Position numbers and translations under genes: made by a program. From the NCBI GenBank assembly GCA_003963005.1, contig RXJW01000112.1, positions 1 through 64,000 of the forward strand: a stretch of 64,000 nucleotides of DNA, read 5' to 3'. Below the pieces are notes generated by a model. That model was not told the DNA's origin. It saw only the letters and a list, made by a program, of their open reading frames with translations, and made no database searches. This document shows positions 45,405 to 53,693 of this stretch, one piece after another. Each line of letters starts with the position of its first letter. Position 1 is the first letter of the stretch. Source of the stretch: Burkholderiales bacterium (GTDB taxonomy: Bacteria > Pseudomonadota > Gammaproteobacteria > Burkholderiales > Burkholderiaceae_C).

Positions 45405-46229
45405 ATGCGTGGCCCCGCCGCCAACCACCGCTACCGCCTACCGCCGCCGCTGTTCGACGCTCGCTGCAGGGCCTGCTGGCTTTGCGCCGGCGTGCTGGTG
45501 CTGGTCGTGGCCAGCTTCGTGTCGCTGGACCTGCCGCTGGCCGCTTTGTTCAGCAGCGATGCCCTGGCCAGCATGGGCCGCTTTCTGGCCGAGTTCTCAC
45601 CGCCGGACCTGTCACCGGCCTTCGTGGGCCAGGTGACCAGGGCGACGTGGGAGACCCTGGCCATGTCGTTGCTGGGGACCCTGCTGGCCACACTGGCGGG
45701 CGGGATCCTGGCGCTGCCCGCGAGCCGGCTGCACGACACCGATGCGGCGCCTGCCCGGGCCCCGGCGCGGCTGATGCTGAACGCCCTGCGCGCAGTCCCC
45801 GAACTGGTCTGGGCGGCGCTGCTATTGATCGCTGTCGGGCTGGGGCCCTTCGCCGGCACGCTAGCGCTGGCCGTGCACACCACGGGTGTGCTGGGGCGGC
45901 TGTTCGCCGAAGCGATCGAGAACGCGCCGCCGGGCCCGGCAGCGGCACTGCGCGTGCAGGGTGCGGGCAGTGTTCGCGTTTTTCTCTACGCCACGCTGCC
46001 ACAGGTGCTGCCTCAGCTGATGAGCTACACGCTTTACCGCTGGGAGAACAACATCCGCGCCGCCGCCGTGCTGGGCGTCGTCGGCGCTGGCGGCCTCGGG
46101 CAGATGCTCGCATTTCACATGGGGCTGTTCCAGATGCATAAGACCGCCACGGTGCTGATGGCGATGGTGCTGCTGGTGGCGCTGGTGGATGGGGCCAGCT
46201 TCGGCTCGCGGCGGCTACTCACCCGTTAG
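45405..46229 (+). CDS. PhnE-like ABC permease (second)
   Basis: 274 residues from ATG 45405. Homologous to the previous permease: VTRATWETLAMSLLGTLLAT, LRAVPELVWAALLLIAVGLG and ENNIRAAAVLGVVGAGGLGQ. Two different permeases suggest a heterodimeric channel with the PhnC-like ATPase. No binding protein follows; the nearest one is the PhnD-like protein at 52798-53673, in another operon. Confidence 0.85.
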   Translation: MRGPAANHRYRLPPPLFDARCRACWLCAGVLVLVVASFVSLDLPLAALFSSDALASMGRFLAEFSPPDLSPAFVGQVTRATWETLAMSLLGTLLATLAGGILALPASRLHDTDAAPARAPARLMLNALRAVPELVWAALLLIAVGLGPFAGTLALAVHTTGVLGRLFAEAIENAPPGPAAALRVQGAGSVRVFLYATLPQVLPQLMSYTLYRWENNIRAAAVLGVVGAGGLGQMLAFHMGLFQMHKTATVLMAMVLLVALVDGASFGSRRLLTR

Positions 46230-46286
46230 CGCGGGCGGCACGAGGAAGGCATGCTGTTTCGTTGTCGAGCAAGGAGACCATGAGCC

Positions 46287-47663
46287 ATGGACATTGAAAC
46301 CTTCGACGCCATCATCGTCGGCGCCGGCCAGGCCGGCCCGGCCATTGCCGCGCGCTGCAGCCGCGAGGGGCTGAAGACGGCGGTGATCGAGCGCCATCAC
46401 TTCGGCGGCACCTGCGTCAACGTTGGCTGTGTGCCGACCAAGACGCTGGTGGCCAGTGCGCGCGCGGTTCGCATGGCGCAGCGCGGCGGCGAGTTCGGTT
46501 TCGACGTGAGCGACCTACGCGTCGACATGGCCCGCGTGATGGCACGCAAGAACGCCATCGTCGCAAAGTCACGCGAGGGCGTCGAAAGCTGGATGCGCGG
46601 CCTGAAGCACACTGAGGTAATCGTCGGCCACGCGCGCTTCGCTGAGCCGGCGGTGCTCGAGGTGGCGGGGAGGCGCCTGACAGCGCCGCGCATCTTCCTG
46701 AACGTCGGCGGTCGCGCGACACGCCCCGCGCTGCCAGGCATCGACACGGTACCAACGCTGGACAGCACATCGGTCATGGAACTGCAGGCCGTGCCGGAGC
46801 ACCTGGTCATCGTCGGCGGCAGCTACATCGGTCTGGAGTTCGCGCAGATGATGCGCCGCTTCGGTGCCCGAGTGACCGTGGTCGAGCGCTCTGCGCGTCT
46901 GCTACCGCGTGAGGACGAAGATGTGTCTGATGGCATCCGTGCAATCCTGGAGGCTGAGGGCGTTCGCTTCGAGCTGGGGGCCGACTGCCTCTCGCTGGCC
47001 CGTTCGGGCGATCGCATCGTGGTCGGTGCGGCTTGCGGTGGAGCCGGGGACGGCATCACCGGCAGTCACGTTTTGCTGGCTGTCGGCCGCCAGCCCAACA
47101 CCGAAGATCTGGGCCTCGACCGCGCTGGCATCAGCATGGACGCACGCGGTTTCATCGTGGTCGACGAGCAGTGCCGCACCAGCGTTGAGGGCGTCTGGGC
47201 GGTGGGCGATTGCAACGGCCGCGGCGCCTTCACACACACGTCCTGGAACGACCACGAGATCGTGGTGGCCAACCTGTTCGACAACGACCCGCGCCGCGTC
47301 GGCGACCGCATTCCCTGCTACGCGCTATTCATCGACCCGGCGCTCGGCCGCGTCGGCCTGTCCGAAGCCGATGCGGTCGCCAGCGGCAAGCGCCTGCTGC
47401 GCGCAAAGATGCCGATGCAGCGTGTTGGGCGGGCGCGCGAGGCCGGCGAATCACAGGGCTTCATGAAGGTGCTCGTCGACGCCGACAGCCAACAAATCCT
47501 GGGGGCCGCGATCCTTGGCCTAAACGGCGACGAAGTCGTGCACTCCTTGCTCGATGTGATGGCAGCGCGGCAACCCTACACAGTAATCGCGCGTACGGTT
47601 CACATCCATCCGACGGTGACCGAACTCGTGCCGACCCTGCTGCAGCAGCTCAAGCCCCTTTGA
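46287..47663 (+). CDS. Mercuric-reductase-like FAD oxidoreductase
   Basis: 458 residues. Class-I disulfide oxidoreductase: DAIIVGAGQAGPAIAARCSR, redox pair in [15 protein letters not shown], second fold LVIVGGSYIGLEFAQMM, FAD end WAVGDCNG and the dimer-interface helix HIHPTVTELVPTLLQ with the active His. It lacks the N-terminal HMA domain and the C-terminal Cys pair of MerA, so it is not a true mercuric reductase. It follows the ABC transporter genes by 57 bases and may act on an imported selenium or thiol compound. Substrate unknown. Confidence 0.85.
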   Translation: MDIETFDAIIVGAGQAGPAIAARCSREGLKTAVIERHHFGGTCVNVGCVPTKTLVASARAVRMAQRGGEFGFDVSDLRVDMARVMARKNAIVAKSREGVESWMRGLKHTEVIVGHARFAEPAVLEVAGRRLTAPRIFLNVGGRATRPALPGIDTVPTLDSTSVMELQAVPEHLVIVGGSYIGLEFAQMMRRFGARVTVVERSARLLPREDEDVSDGIRAILEAEGVRFELGADCLSLARSGDRIVVGAACGGAGDGITGSHVLLAVGRQPNTEDLGLDRAGISMDARGFIVVDEQCRTSVEGVWAVGDCNGRGAFTHTSWNDHEIVVANLFDNDPRRVGDRIPCYALFIDPALGRVGLSEADAVASGKRLLRAKMPMQRVGRAREAGESQGFMKVLVDADSQQILGAAILGLNGDEVVHSLLDVMAARQPYTVIARTVHIHPTVTELVPTLLQQLKPL

Positions 47664-47702
47664 GACCGCTCCACGTCACACGCAAAGAGACGCATGCGGG
47701 CA

Positions 47703-48278
47703 TTAGGGTTTCAAGCTGATCGGCTTGGCCTCGGACGTCGACAGCATGTCGAGCAGCGGCGCATAGCCCACGGCGTGTAGCGCCTGCCCCCTGGCCTGGT
47801 ACAGCTCGGCCGATCCCTTGACCCCATGACCTTCAAGCAAGCGGTTCATGAAGTTGAAGAGGCAGACCGTGAGGATGGCATCGTGCAAGTCGCGCTCGGT
47901 CCAGCCGGCGGCAAGGATCGCATCGGCGTGACTTTGCTGCGCCCGGGTCGGCGTCAAGGTGAGCACCCTGGCGTAGGAAAGCAGGGGCTTCAGGCGCTCA
48001 TCGACGGGCGCGCTGTTGACATCGGCAAGCAAGGCCTCGATGACGCTCTCCGGAACGCCGAAGGCCTTGGCCGTCTCCTTGTGGACGCCGTAGCAGTACT
48101 GGCATGCATTCAGTCCGGACACAAAGGCGGCGATGAGCTCCTTGTCCTTGGCGTCAAGCTGCGAGTCGGAACGAAGCGCAGCGCTGTGGAACTCGATCAG
48201 CGCGCGACCGGCGGCCGGGTTCAGGGCGAGGATGTGTCGTACGCCGGCATCGTCAGGCAAGGTGGAAAGGAAGGCCAC
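47703..48278 (-). CDS. Peroxidase-related AhpD-like protein
   Basis: 191 residues from ATG 48278. The AhpD core NACQYCYGVHKETAKAFGV has C-x-x-C and the downstream His. The rest is helical (LNPAAGRALIEFHSAALRSD; DILxxGWTERDLHD-like helices). Fits the 'peroxidase-related enzyme' branch of carboxymuconolactone decarboxylases. Convergent with the FAD oxidoreductase gene and 161 bases downstream of the arsenosugar operon on the same strand. Its function there is unknown. Confidence 0.8.
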   Translation of the reverse strand: MAFLSTLPDDAGVRHILALNPAAGRALIEFHSAALRSDSQLDAKDKELIAAFVSGLNACQYCYGVHKETAKAFGVPESVIEALLADVNSAPVDERLKPLLSYARVLTLTPTRAQQSHADAILAAGWTERDLHDAILTVCLFNFMNRLLEGHGVKGSAELYQARGQALHAVGYAPLLDMLSTSEAKPISLKP

Positions 48279-48439
48279 TCGTTGTCTCCTGAAAAATTGG
48301 TGTGCTCAGGTCCGACTTGACTCGGTGCTGAGCAACTTGACTTGCACGGGATGCCTGATGAGCTCTCATGCCGGATCTCACAGCCACTTTCCGCGCGATG
48401 ACGATCGGAAAGGTCGGCATCGGGAAACCTTGTCGTCAA

Positions 48440-49159
48440 TCACGGTCCGGGGAACGCTCCTGGCCCATTCAGAACTTGTCGCCTGAGTTCTTCGAAGCCG
48501 TCCACCACCAAGTCATACGGACGATTCGGGTGCGGATCCTGCGGTCCCTGTGGGCCCCATTCATCGGGGCGGCGAACAAAGGCAGTTTTGAATCCAGCTG
48601 CCTGGGCCGCGTTGAGATCGAAGTTGTGGCAGGCCACCATCAGGATGTCTTGCGGCGCCAAGCCAAGCCAGCGAGCGGCTGTGGCGTAGGCCTCGGCGTG
48701 CGGCTTGTATACGCCGATCATTTCGCAAGAGATGATGGCATCCCAAGCCAAAGCATTGCGCCGCGAGACGCCCATGACGAGTGCCGTCGGCAACATGGTG
48801 AAGGAGACGACCGGCAAGGCCCGGCCAAGCGCCTGCAAGGCTGCAGGGAAGTCAGGCCAGGCGTCAAGTTCGTACCAACCGCGCCAGAGGGCCTCCCGCT
48901 CCGATGCGCTCAGGTCGACGAGCCCAAACGCCTGCAGCGTTGCCCCCAGCGTTTCGCGGTGCACGTCGTCCATGTTGAACGCGGGCTGTAGTTGCCCCAC
49001 GATGGCCTTCATCGCTCGCTTGCGCCAGTCATTGACGAGGACGTGCGGCTCCATGCCCGCGAGGCGATCTCCACAGACGGCGTTCAGCCTTCGGACGAGC
49101 CCGCCATGCCAATCGAGGACGGTGCCGCCAGTATCGAAAGTCAAAGCGCGAATCGGCAT
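48440..49159 (-). CDS. HAD-family hydrolase (haloacid dehalogenase-like)
   Basis: 239 residues from ATG 49159. Motif I is ALTFDTGGTVLDWH: the nucleophile Asp is present but the second Asp of the phosphatase D-x-D is Gly, as in haloacid dehalogenases rather than phosphatases. Motif II is PVVSFTM, and motif III/IV lies around GVYKPHAEAY and ILMVACHNFDLNAAQAAG. Last gene of the ArsS-to-HAD operon, 16 bases after phnC. May cleave a C-halogen or related bond of an organo-arsenical, but substrate is unknown. Confidence 0.82.
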   Translation of the reverse strand: MPIRALTFDTGGTVLDWHGGLVRRLNAVCGDRLAGMEPHVLVNDWRKRAMKAIVGQLQPAFNMDDVHRETLGATLQAFGLVDLSASEREALWRGWYELDAWPDFPAALQALGRALPVVSFTMLPTALVMGVSRRNALAWDAIISCEMIGVYKPHAEAYATAARWLGLAPQDILMVACHNFDLNAAQAAGFKTAFVRRPDEWGPQGPQDPHPNRPYDLVVDGFEELRRQVLNGPGAFPGP

Positions 49160-49175
49160 CCAGTGCTCCTGAGGC

Positions 49176-49994
49176 TCACACGTACAGGTCCCGCAGCAGG
49201 CGGGACAGCCCGGCTTCTTCCTTGCTGCCCCAAACCCGCCCGTAGATGTCGTCCCTGGCCCGGGCATCAAAGCTCCTGGCGGGCAGATTAACGACGGCTC
49301 CATCGGGCGCCATCCCCACGATCCGGTCGGCCCATTCGCGCGCAAATTCAAGCTGATGCAGGCTGCACACGACCGCAACACCCTCGGTGCGCGCGATGTC
49401 GCGCAGCAGATCGAGGATCGCCTCGCCGTTGACCGGATCCAGGCTGGCAATGGGCTCGTCAGCCAAGATCACCTTCGGCCGTTGCGCGAGAGCTCGCGCG
49501 ATCGCAACTCGCTGCTGCTGCCCGCCGGACAAGGTATCCGCGCGCTGAGAGGCGTGCTCAAGCATGCCCACCCGCTCCAGGCACTGCAGTGCCAGCAACT
49601 GGTCATTGGAATCGAAGCGGCGCAGCATCGCCCGCCACGCGGACATGTGACCCAGGCGTCCAGCCAGAACGTTGTCCGTTGCGTCAAGCCGACCGACGAG
49701 GTTGAACTGCTGAAACACCACCGCGATGCGGCGACGGGTCGACCGGCGCATTGACAACACATCCTGGCCATCCAGCAGAACGTGACCGCTGTCGGGCGGC
49801 AACTGCCCTGACATGCATCGAATCAACGTGGTCTTGCCCGCACCACTTGGCCCGAGCAAGGCGATGCATTCGCCCGGATGAACGGAAAGGCTCAGGTCGT
49901 CGATCACCTGGCGACCACCCATCCGCTTGGTGAGGCCATGCACGGCCAGTGTCACGCCAGCCGCCCCGATCACACGAGCCTCCGACGCAGCCAA
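49176..49994 (-). CDS. PhnC-like ABC transporter ATPase (arsenosugar operon)
   Basis: 272 residues from TTG 49994; the start overlaps the permease stop by 25 bases. Walker A is ALLGPSGAGKTTLIRC, Q-loop VVFQQFNLVGR, signature LSGGQQQRVAIARALA, Walker B KVILADEPIASLDP, and His switch CSLHQLE. With the PhnE-like permease (49970-50797) and PhnD-like binding protein (52798-53673) it makes a full importer. The phosphonate/phosphite subclass fits, but the arsenosugar context suggests an arsenic oxyanion or organo-arsenical. Confidence 0.88.
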   Translation of the reverse strand: MAASEARVIGAAGVTLAVHGLTKRMGGRQVIDDLSLSVHPGECIALLGPSGAGKTTLIRCMSGQLPPDSGHVLLDGQDVLSMRRSTRRRIAVVFQQFNLVGRLDATDNVLAGRLGHMSAWRAMLRRFDSNDQLLALQCLERVGMLEHASQRADTLSGGQQQRVAIARALAQRPKVILADEPIASLDPVNGEAILDLLRDIARTEGVAVVCSLHQLEFAREWADRIVGMAPDGAVVNLPARSFDARARDDIYGRVWGSKEEAGLSRLLRDLYV

Positions 49995-50797
49995 GCTGCC
50001 ACTTGGTCAATCGCGGTCACAACCAGCAAGACGATGGCGATGATGGTGGCCAGTCGCGCGAAGTCCAGCAGATCCATGCTGTTCTTCAGTTCCTGGCCGA
50101 TGCCGCCGGCGCCCACGACACCCAGCACGGTGGATGCGCGCACATTGAACTCGAACAAATACAGCGTGCTGGACAGGATCGCGGGCAGCACCTCAGGGAC
50201 AAGGGCATATCGCGCTGCGATCAGGCGCCCGGCCCCGGTGGTTTCGACGGCCTGCATGGGTCCGAGAGGCGCGCTCTCGATGGTGTCTGCCATGAACTTG
50301 CCGGCGCTGCCCCAGGTATGCAGCGCGATGCCCAAGACACCTGCGAACGGCCCCAGCCCGACAGCGGCGACAAAGAGCAGTGCGAAGACGAAGGAGTCGA
50401 TTCCTCGCAGTCCGTTGAGCAGCCAGCGAGCAGGCAGGTACAGCCTGGGCCAGGGCGTGAGGTTGCGGCTGGCCAGCAGCGCCATTGGGACTGCGAGCAG
50501 CGTGGCGATGGCGGTGCCTACGGCTGCCATCGCCACCGTTTCGGCCGTACGCCAAAGGAAGATCGGTACCTCGTCAAGCTTGGGCGGCCAGGCGGTAGCC
50601 AACCAGTGGCCCAACTTAGGCAGACCCTCGATGAGTCGCCCCAGGTCCACTTGGGCGAGACGGGCGCTCGCAGCCAGCAGGACCAGCAGTGCGACCAGGC
50701 AGGCAGCCCGAAGCACTCGTCGGCCGCTCCATCCAACGCTTTCCCGAGCGCGCGCCTCCAAGGCCCGCAAGACGGCGGAACTGGGCTCTTGCATCAT
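49970..50797 (-). CDS. PhnE-like ABC permease (arsenosugar operon)
   Basis: 275 residues. Six hydrophobic segments, WRTAETVAMAAVGTAIATLL, NGLRGIDSFVFALLFVAAVG and EFNVRASTVLGVVGAGGIGQ typical of PhnE. Its stop lies inside the phnC start region; its start overlaps the metallophosphoesterase stop by 4 bases. Confidence 0.88.
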   Translation of the reverse strand: MMQEPSSAVLRALEARARESVGWSGRRVLRAACLVALLVLLAASARLAQVDLGRLIEGLPKLGHWLATAWPPKLDEVPIFLWRTAETVAMAAVGTAIATLLAVPMALLASRNLTPWPRLYLPARWLLNGLRGIDSFVFALLFVAAVGLGPFAGVLGIALHTWGSAGKFMADTIESAPLGPMQAVETTGAGRLIAARYALVPEVLPAILSSTLYLFEFNVRASTVLGVVGAGGIGQELKNSMDLLDFARLATIIAIVLLVVTAIDQVAAWLRRRLV

Positions 50798-51798
50798 TGA
50801 ACCGTCAGGGTCACGCCCCCGCCGACTGCGTCGTGGCGGTCAAAATCCGGTCCGGCAACGATGCGCTTGAAATAGGCCTCATAGGCCGGTGAACCCTGCG
50901 GCCAGTTGGCAAGAAAGTGTCTGACCCAGCTCGCCGCGTCGTAGTGCACCGGCATCGCGTCGTAGCGAACACCGTTTAGGTTCAAACCGTACAAGCTTCC
51001 CCGTGGGATCGTCGGGTCGGCGGAGATCCGGGTCACGATGCCGAAGCCTTCGTTGGCAAAGTTGGGCAGGCCTGCGGCGCCGTTATTGAAAATCGCTCGG
51101 GTTCGCCCGTCGACTTGCAGGTCGCGCGCATGCGCAAGGCAGGTATGGGAGCTGGCGAAGACATCGACATCCGCGTCGCGGAACCAACGTTCCAGCTTCG
51201 ATGGTGGCGTGAGTTCCGCAACCGCCTCATCGCCCGAGCAGCACTTGCCGATCGGGCTCAAGCGCTCAGCGGCGAACGACCAGCCCGCGAGCATCTCTGG
51301 GTCACCATGAACAATGCCCACCCGCGTCTCGCCTACAGCCAGGACGCGGAAAAATGGCAAATCCTGCAGACCTCCGCACAGCACCGGCAACTCGCGCGCC
51401 GTACCCTGCAACCGCGACATGATCGCGTTGGATCGGGCGACGTAGTCGGCATTGAAGTAGTCGGGATAGTTGCAGCCACAACCTGCGTCCGTCGGCCGTG
51501 AGAGTTCGGCCTCGACGTTGCCTCGTATCGACAGGCTCTCAAGCGCTACCTGATTGACTTCCTTGAAGCTCGCTGCGTCGACGTTGAACCAGTTGTGGTC
51601 GCCGTTGAAGACGAGACTCACGTGTTTGCCCTGGCGGGCCTCGGCCTGCTGGATGCGCAGGATGGCGTGCAAAGCGTCGAGGTTGCCGTACAGGCCACCG
51701 ATCACGTAAGCGGTATCGACTCGGTCCACCGTCATGCCGCGAAAGTCTGCAGCGGCGTACTGGTACTCGATGGGGCAAGACTGGCCAGGGGAATTCAT
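50794..51798 (-). CDS. Metallophosphoesterase with atypical first motif
   Basis: 334 residues. Calcineurin-like motifs II-V are present: VFNGDHNWFN, SIRGNVEAEL, VGIVHGDPE and ASSHTCLAHA. The usual motif I (D-x-H-G-N) reads IGGLYGNLDAL: both the metal-binding Asp and the His are replaced, so one metal site is likely altered. It sits between arsM-like and phnE genes with 4-base overlaps on both sides, showing tight coupling. Possibly dephosphorylates an arsenosugar-phosphate or nucleotide intermediate; this is inference. Confidence 0.8.
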   Translation of the reverse strand: MNSPGQSCPIEYQYAAADFRGMTVDRVDTAYVIGGLYGNLDALHAILRIQQAEARQGKHVSLVFNGDHNWFNVDAASFKEVNQVALESLSIRGNVEAELSRPTDAGCGCNYPDYFNADYVARSNAIMSRLQGTARELPVLCGGLQDLPFFRVLAVGETRVGIVHGDPEMLAGWSFAAERLSPIGKCCSGDEAVAELTPPSKLERWFRDADVDVFASSHTCLAHARDLQVDGRTRAIFNNGAAGLPNFANEGFGIVTRISADPTIPRGSLYGLNLNGVRYDAMPVHYDAASWVRHFLANWPQGSPAYEAYFKRIVAGPDFDRHDAVGGGVTLTVQ

Positions 51799-52784
51799 GC
51801 AAGCGTCTCCACTTCCGTGCGCACCGGCGCATGACGCCAGGTGGGCGGGGTGATCAATACATCCTTCTCCGGGCGTGTCTGCAGTCGCAGAGCCGTGCGA
51901 TCACTGACAGCAATCGGCAGGTGCCTGGGCAATTCAACGCCGCCGCTCTCGATACGGTCGTTCGGTCCAACGTAGACCGCGCGGCGCCCAGTGAAGATCT
52001 CCGCCTCGCAGACAGATCCATACGGTCCGGTCTTGCGAGAGACCGTGTCGAGTGCGTCGAGCGCGAGGTCCGCGTCCAGTCCGAAAGCGACGCGCTCCAA
52101 CGAGCGATAGGGCTTTCGTGACCGAACCTCGATGACACCGAATCCCGCCGCGGCGATTTCAGCCACATAGTCCTCGAATCGCAACGCGCCAGCCATGCAC
52201 ATGGCGCGCAAGCGGTCGTCAGCCCGCAAGTGCTTGGGCATGTCACGTTCGGCGATGGGATCGCTCATCATCAACCGCCCACCCGGACGCAGCACTCGGG
52301 CTGCCTCGGCCAGTGCACGGCGCAGGTCGGCGGGCTCAAAGATGTTGAACAGGCAGTTCTGCGCCACCAGGTCCACGCTCTCGTCGGGAACTGGCAGCGC
52401 GAAGGCGTCGCCCGCCATGACACGTACGAAGGCTGGGTCGAACCAAGGATTGAGGCTTGCCGCCTGAATGAGGTTTGCCTCCGCCGCCTGCCGCATGCGC
52501 GGCGCGGGCTCCACGGCAATCACGCTTGCAGGCCGGCGAGAGAACCACGCGAATTGAAGGGCTTCCAGCCCACCGCCGACGCCGATGTACAGCGCCGTCG
52601 GGGCATCGGCCAACTCGCCGGGATGGACGGTTGTCCCACAGCTGAAGGTCAAAGCCTCCATCGCTGACGGCACCACCAAGCCTGGCAGCTCCAGGTCATT
52701 GCGCTGCACGCAGCACGCGCCCAGTGCAGGTGTCTCGGCGGCCGCATCGTAGAAAGCCTGAGCGGCGGCGAGGTATCCCCCCAT
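51795..52784 (-). CDS. arsM: ArsM-like arsenosugar-operon methyltransferase
   Basis: About 329 residues from ATG 52784; a TTG at 52823 would overlap the previous gene. SAM-binding region ALYIGVGGGLEALQFAWFSR, VIAVEPAPRMRQAAEANL, VDLVAQNCLFNIFEPADL. Cys-containing segments GACCVQRND and FSCGTTVHPGE near the N-terminus resemble those of arsenite methyltransferases of arsenosugar clusters. The C-terminal DVLITPPTW is also shared, but the terminal Cys pair I associate with those relatives is absent (tail RHAPVRTEVETLA). Predicted to methylate arsenite to dimethyl forms used by ArsS. Confidence 0.75.
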   Translation of the reverse strand: MGGYLAAAQAFYDAAAETPALGACCVQRNDLELPGLVVPSAMEALTFSCGTTVHPGELADAPTALYIGVGGGLEALQFAWFSRRPASVIAVEPAPRMRQAAEANLIQAASLNPWFDPAFVRVMAGDAFALPVPDESVDLVAQNCLFNIFEPADLRRALAEAARVLRPGGRLMMSDPIAERDMPKHLRADDRLRAMCMAGALRFEDYVAEIAAAGFGVIEVRSRKPYRSLERVAFGLDADLALDALDTVSRKTGPYGSVCEAEIFTGRRAVYVGPNDRIESGGVELPRHLPIAVSDRTALRLQTRPEKDVLITPPTWRHAPVRTEVETLA

Positions 52785-52797
52785 GATCGGCGCGGAA

Positions 52798-53673
52798 TCA
52801 GCCACGAGCCTTGATCCGGCCAATGGCGAGGCCCGCGTCCTCGATCATCTTGTAGCTGGCGTGGGTGGCGGCAACGAAGCCGGTGTAGCGGGGGGGCATG
52901 AGGGCCTTGGCCGCGTCACCGCTCAAAGCCAGCAAGATGGACTGCAACTGCTGCGTGAACTCCCGGGGCGCCTGCTTCGGAACGGCGAAGGCATCGTTGG
53001 GCAGAGGGTCCGAGGTCCAGACGATCTTCGTGGCGTCGGGCTTGATCCGCCCGGCCGCAATCATGGCGTTTCTGTTGCGGTCGTAGTCCGTGGCGAGGTC
53101 GACCTGTCCAGAAGCGACAGCCACCTCGTTGGCCGGATGCGAGGCGCCTTCGCTGTACTTCCAGAACGCTTTGGGATCGATCTTCCACACCTTCGACGCA
53201 TAGAAGGTGGGAATCAGCCAACCCGAGGTGGAACCCACGTCGGCGAACGAGATCGATCGGCCGCGCGTGTCGTCCGGAAAGCGGGCCACACTGATGTCGG
53301 GGCGACCGACGATGATGGCTTGGTAAGTGGGCTTGTCGTCGTACTTGACCGTCGCGATGGCCTGGCAGTCGGTCGCGTTGTTGGCGATGACGTAGCCCCA
53401 CGGGCCCATCCAGGCCGCGTCGAGCTGGCCCGAGCCCATCGCAACCGCGAGCCCCGCCCAGTCGGTGCTCACAGCAAGATCGAAGTCCGGGGCGCCAAGG
53501 CTCTTCGCAATGTGCGCAAACAGAGGCAAAAACGCCTTGCGGGTGTCTTCTGCCGTGGGCATGAAGGGCCCCACGCCAAATCGAAGCTTGCGGGACTGGG
53601 CCATGATGGCGGGCGCTGGCAGCGCACCGGCCAAGAGCGCAGCCGATTGAAGCAAGAAATGCCTGCGGGACAT
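52798..53673 (-). CDS. PhnD-like periplasmic binding protein
   Basis: 291 residues from ATG 53673. The signal (MSRRHFLLQSAALLAGALPA) begins with RR and may use Tat. The binding domain: LRFGVGPFMPTAEDTRKAFL, GQLDAAWMGPWGYVIAN, VGSTSGWLIP and GQVDLATDYDRNRN are PhnD-family features. AioX, an arsenite sensor, belongs to the same fold, so arsenic recognition is plausible. It lies directly between arsS (20-base gap) and arsM, as binding protein for the PhnE/PhnC pair downstream. Ligand not provable from sequence. Confidence 0.85.
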   Translation of the reverse strand: MSRRHFLLQSAALLAGALPAPAIMAQSRKLRFGVGPFMPTAEDTRKAFLPLFAHIAKSLGAPDFDLAVSTDWAGLAVAMGSGQLDAAWMGPWGYVIANNATDCQAIATVKYDDKPTYQAIIVGRPDISVARFPDDTRGRSISFADVGSTSGWLIPTFYASKVWKIDPKAFWKYSEGASHPANEVAVASGQVDLATDYDRNRNAMIAAGRIKPDATKIVWTSDPLPNDAFAVPKQAPREFTQQLQSILLALSGDAAKALMPPRYTGFVAATHASYKMIEDAGLAIGRIKARG

Positions 53674-53693
53674 CAGATTCTCCTCAAGGGTGT

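Noticed and set aside
46287..47663. Second mercuric reductase
   Set aside because: It lacks the HMA domain and the C-terminal Cys pair needed for Hg(II) handling, and is not in a mer operon.
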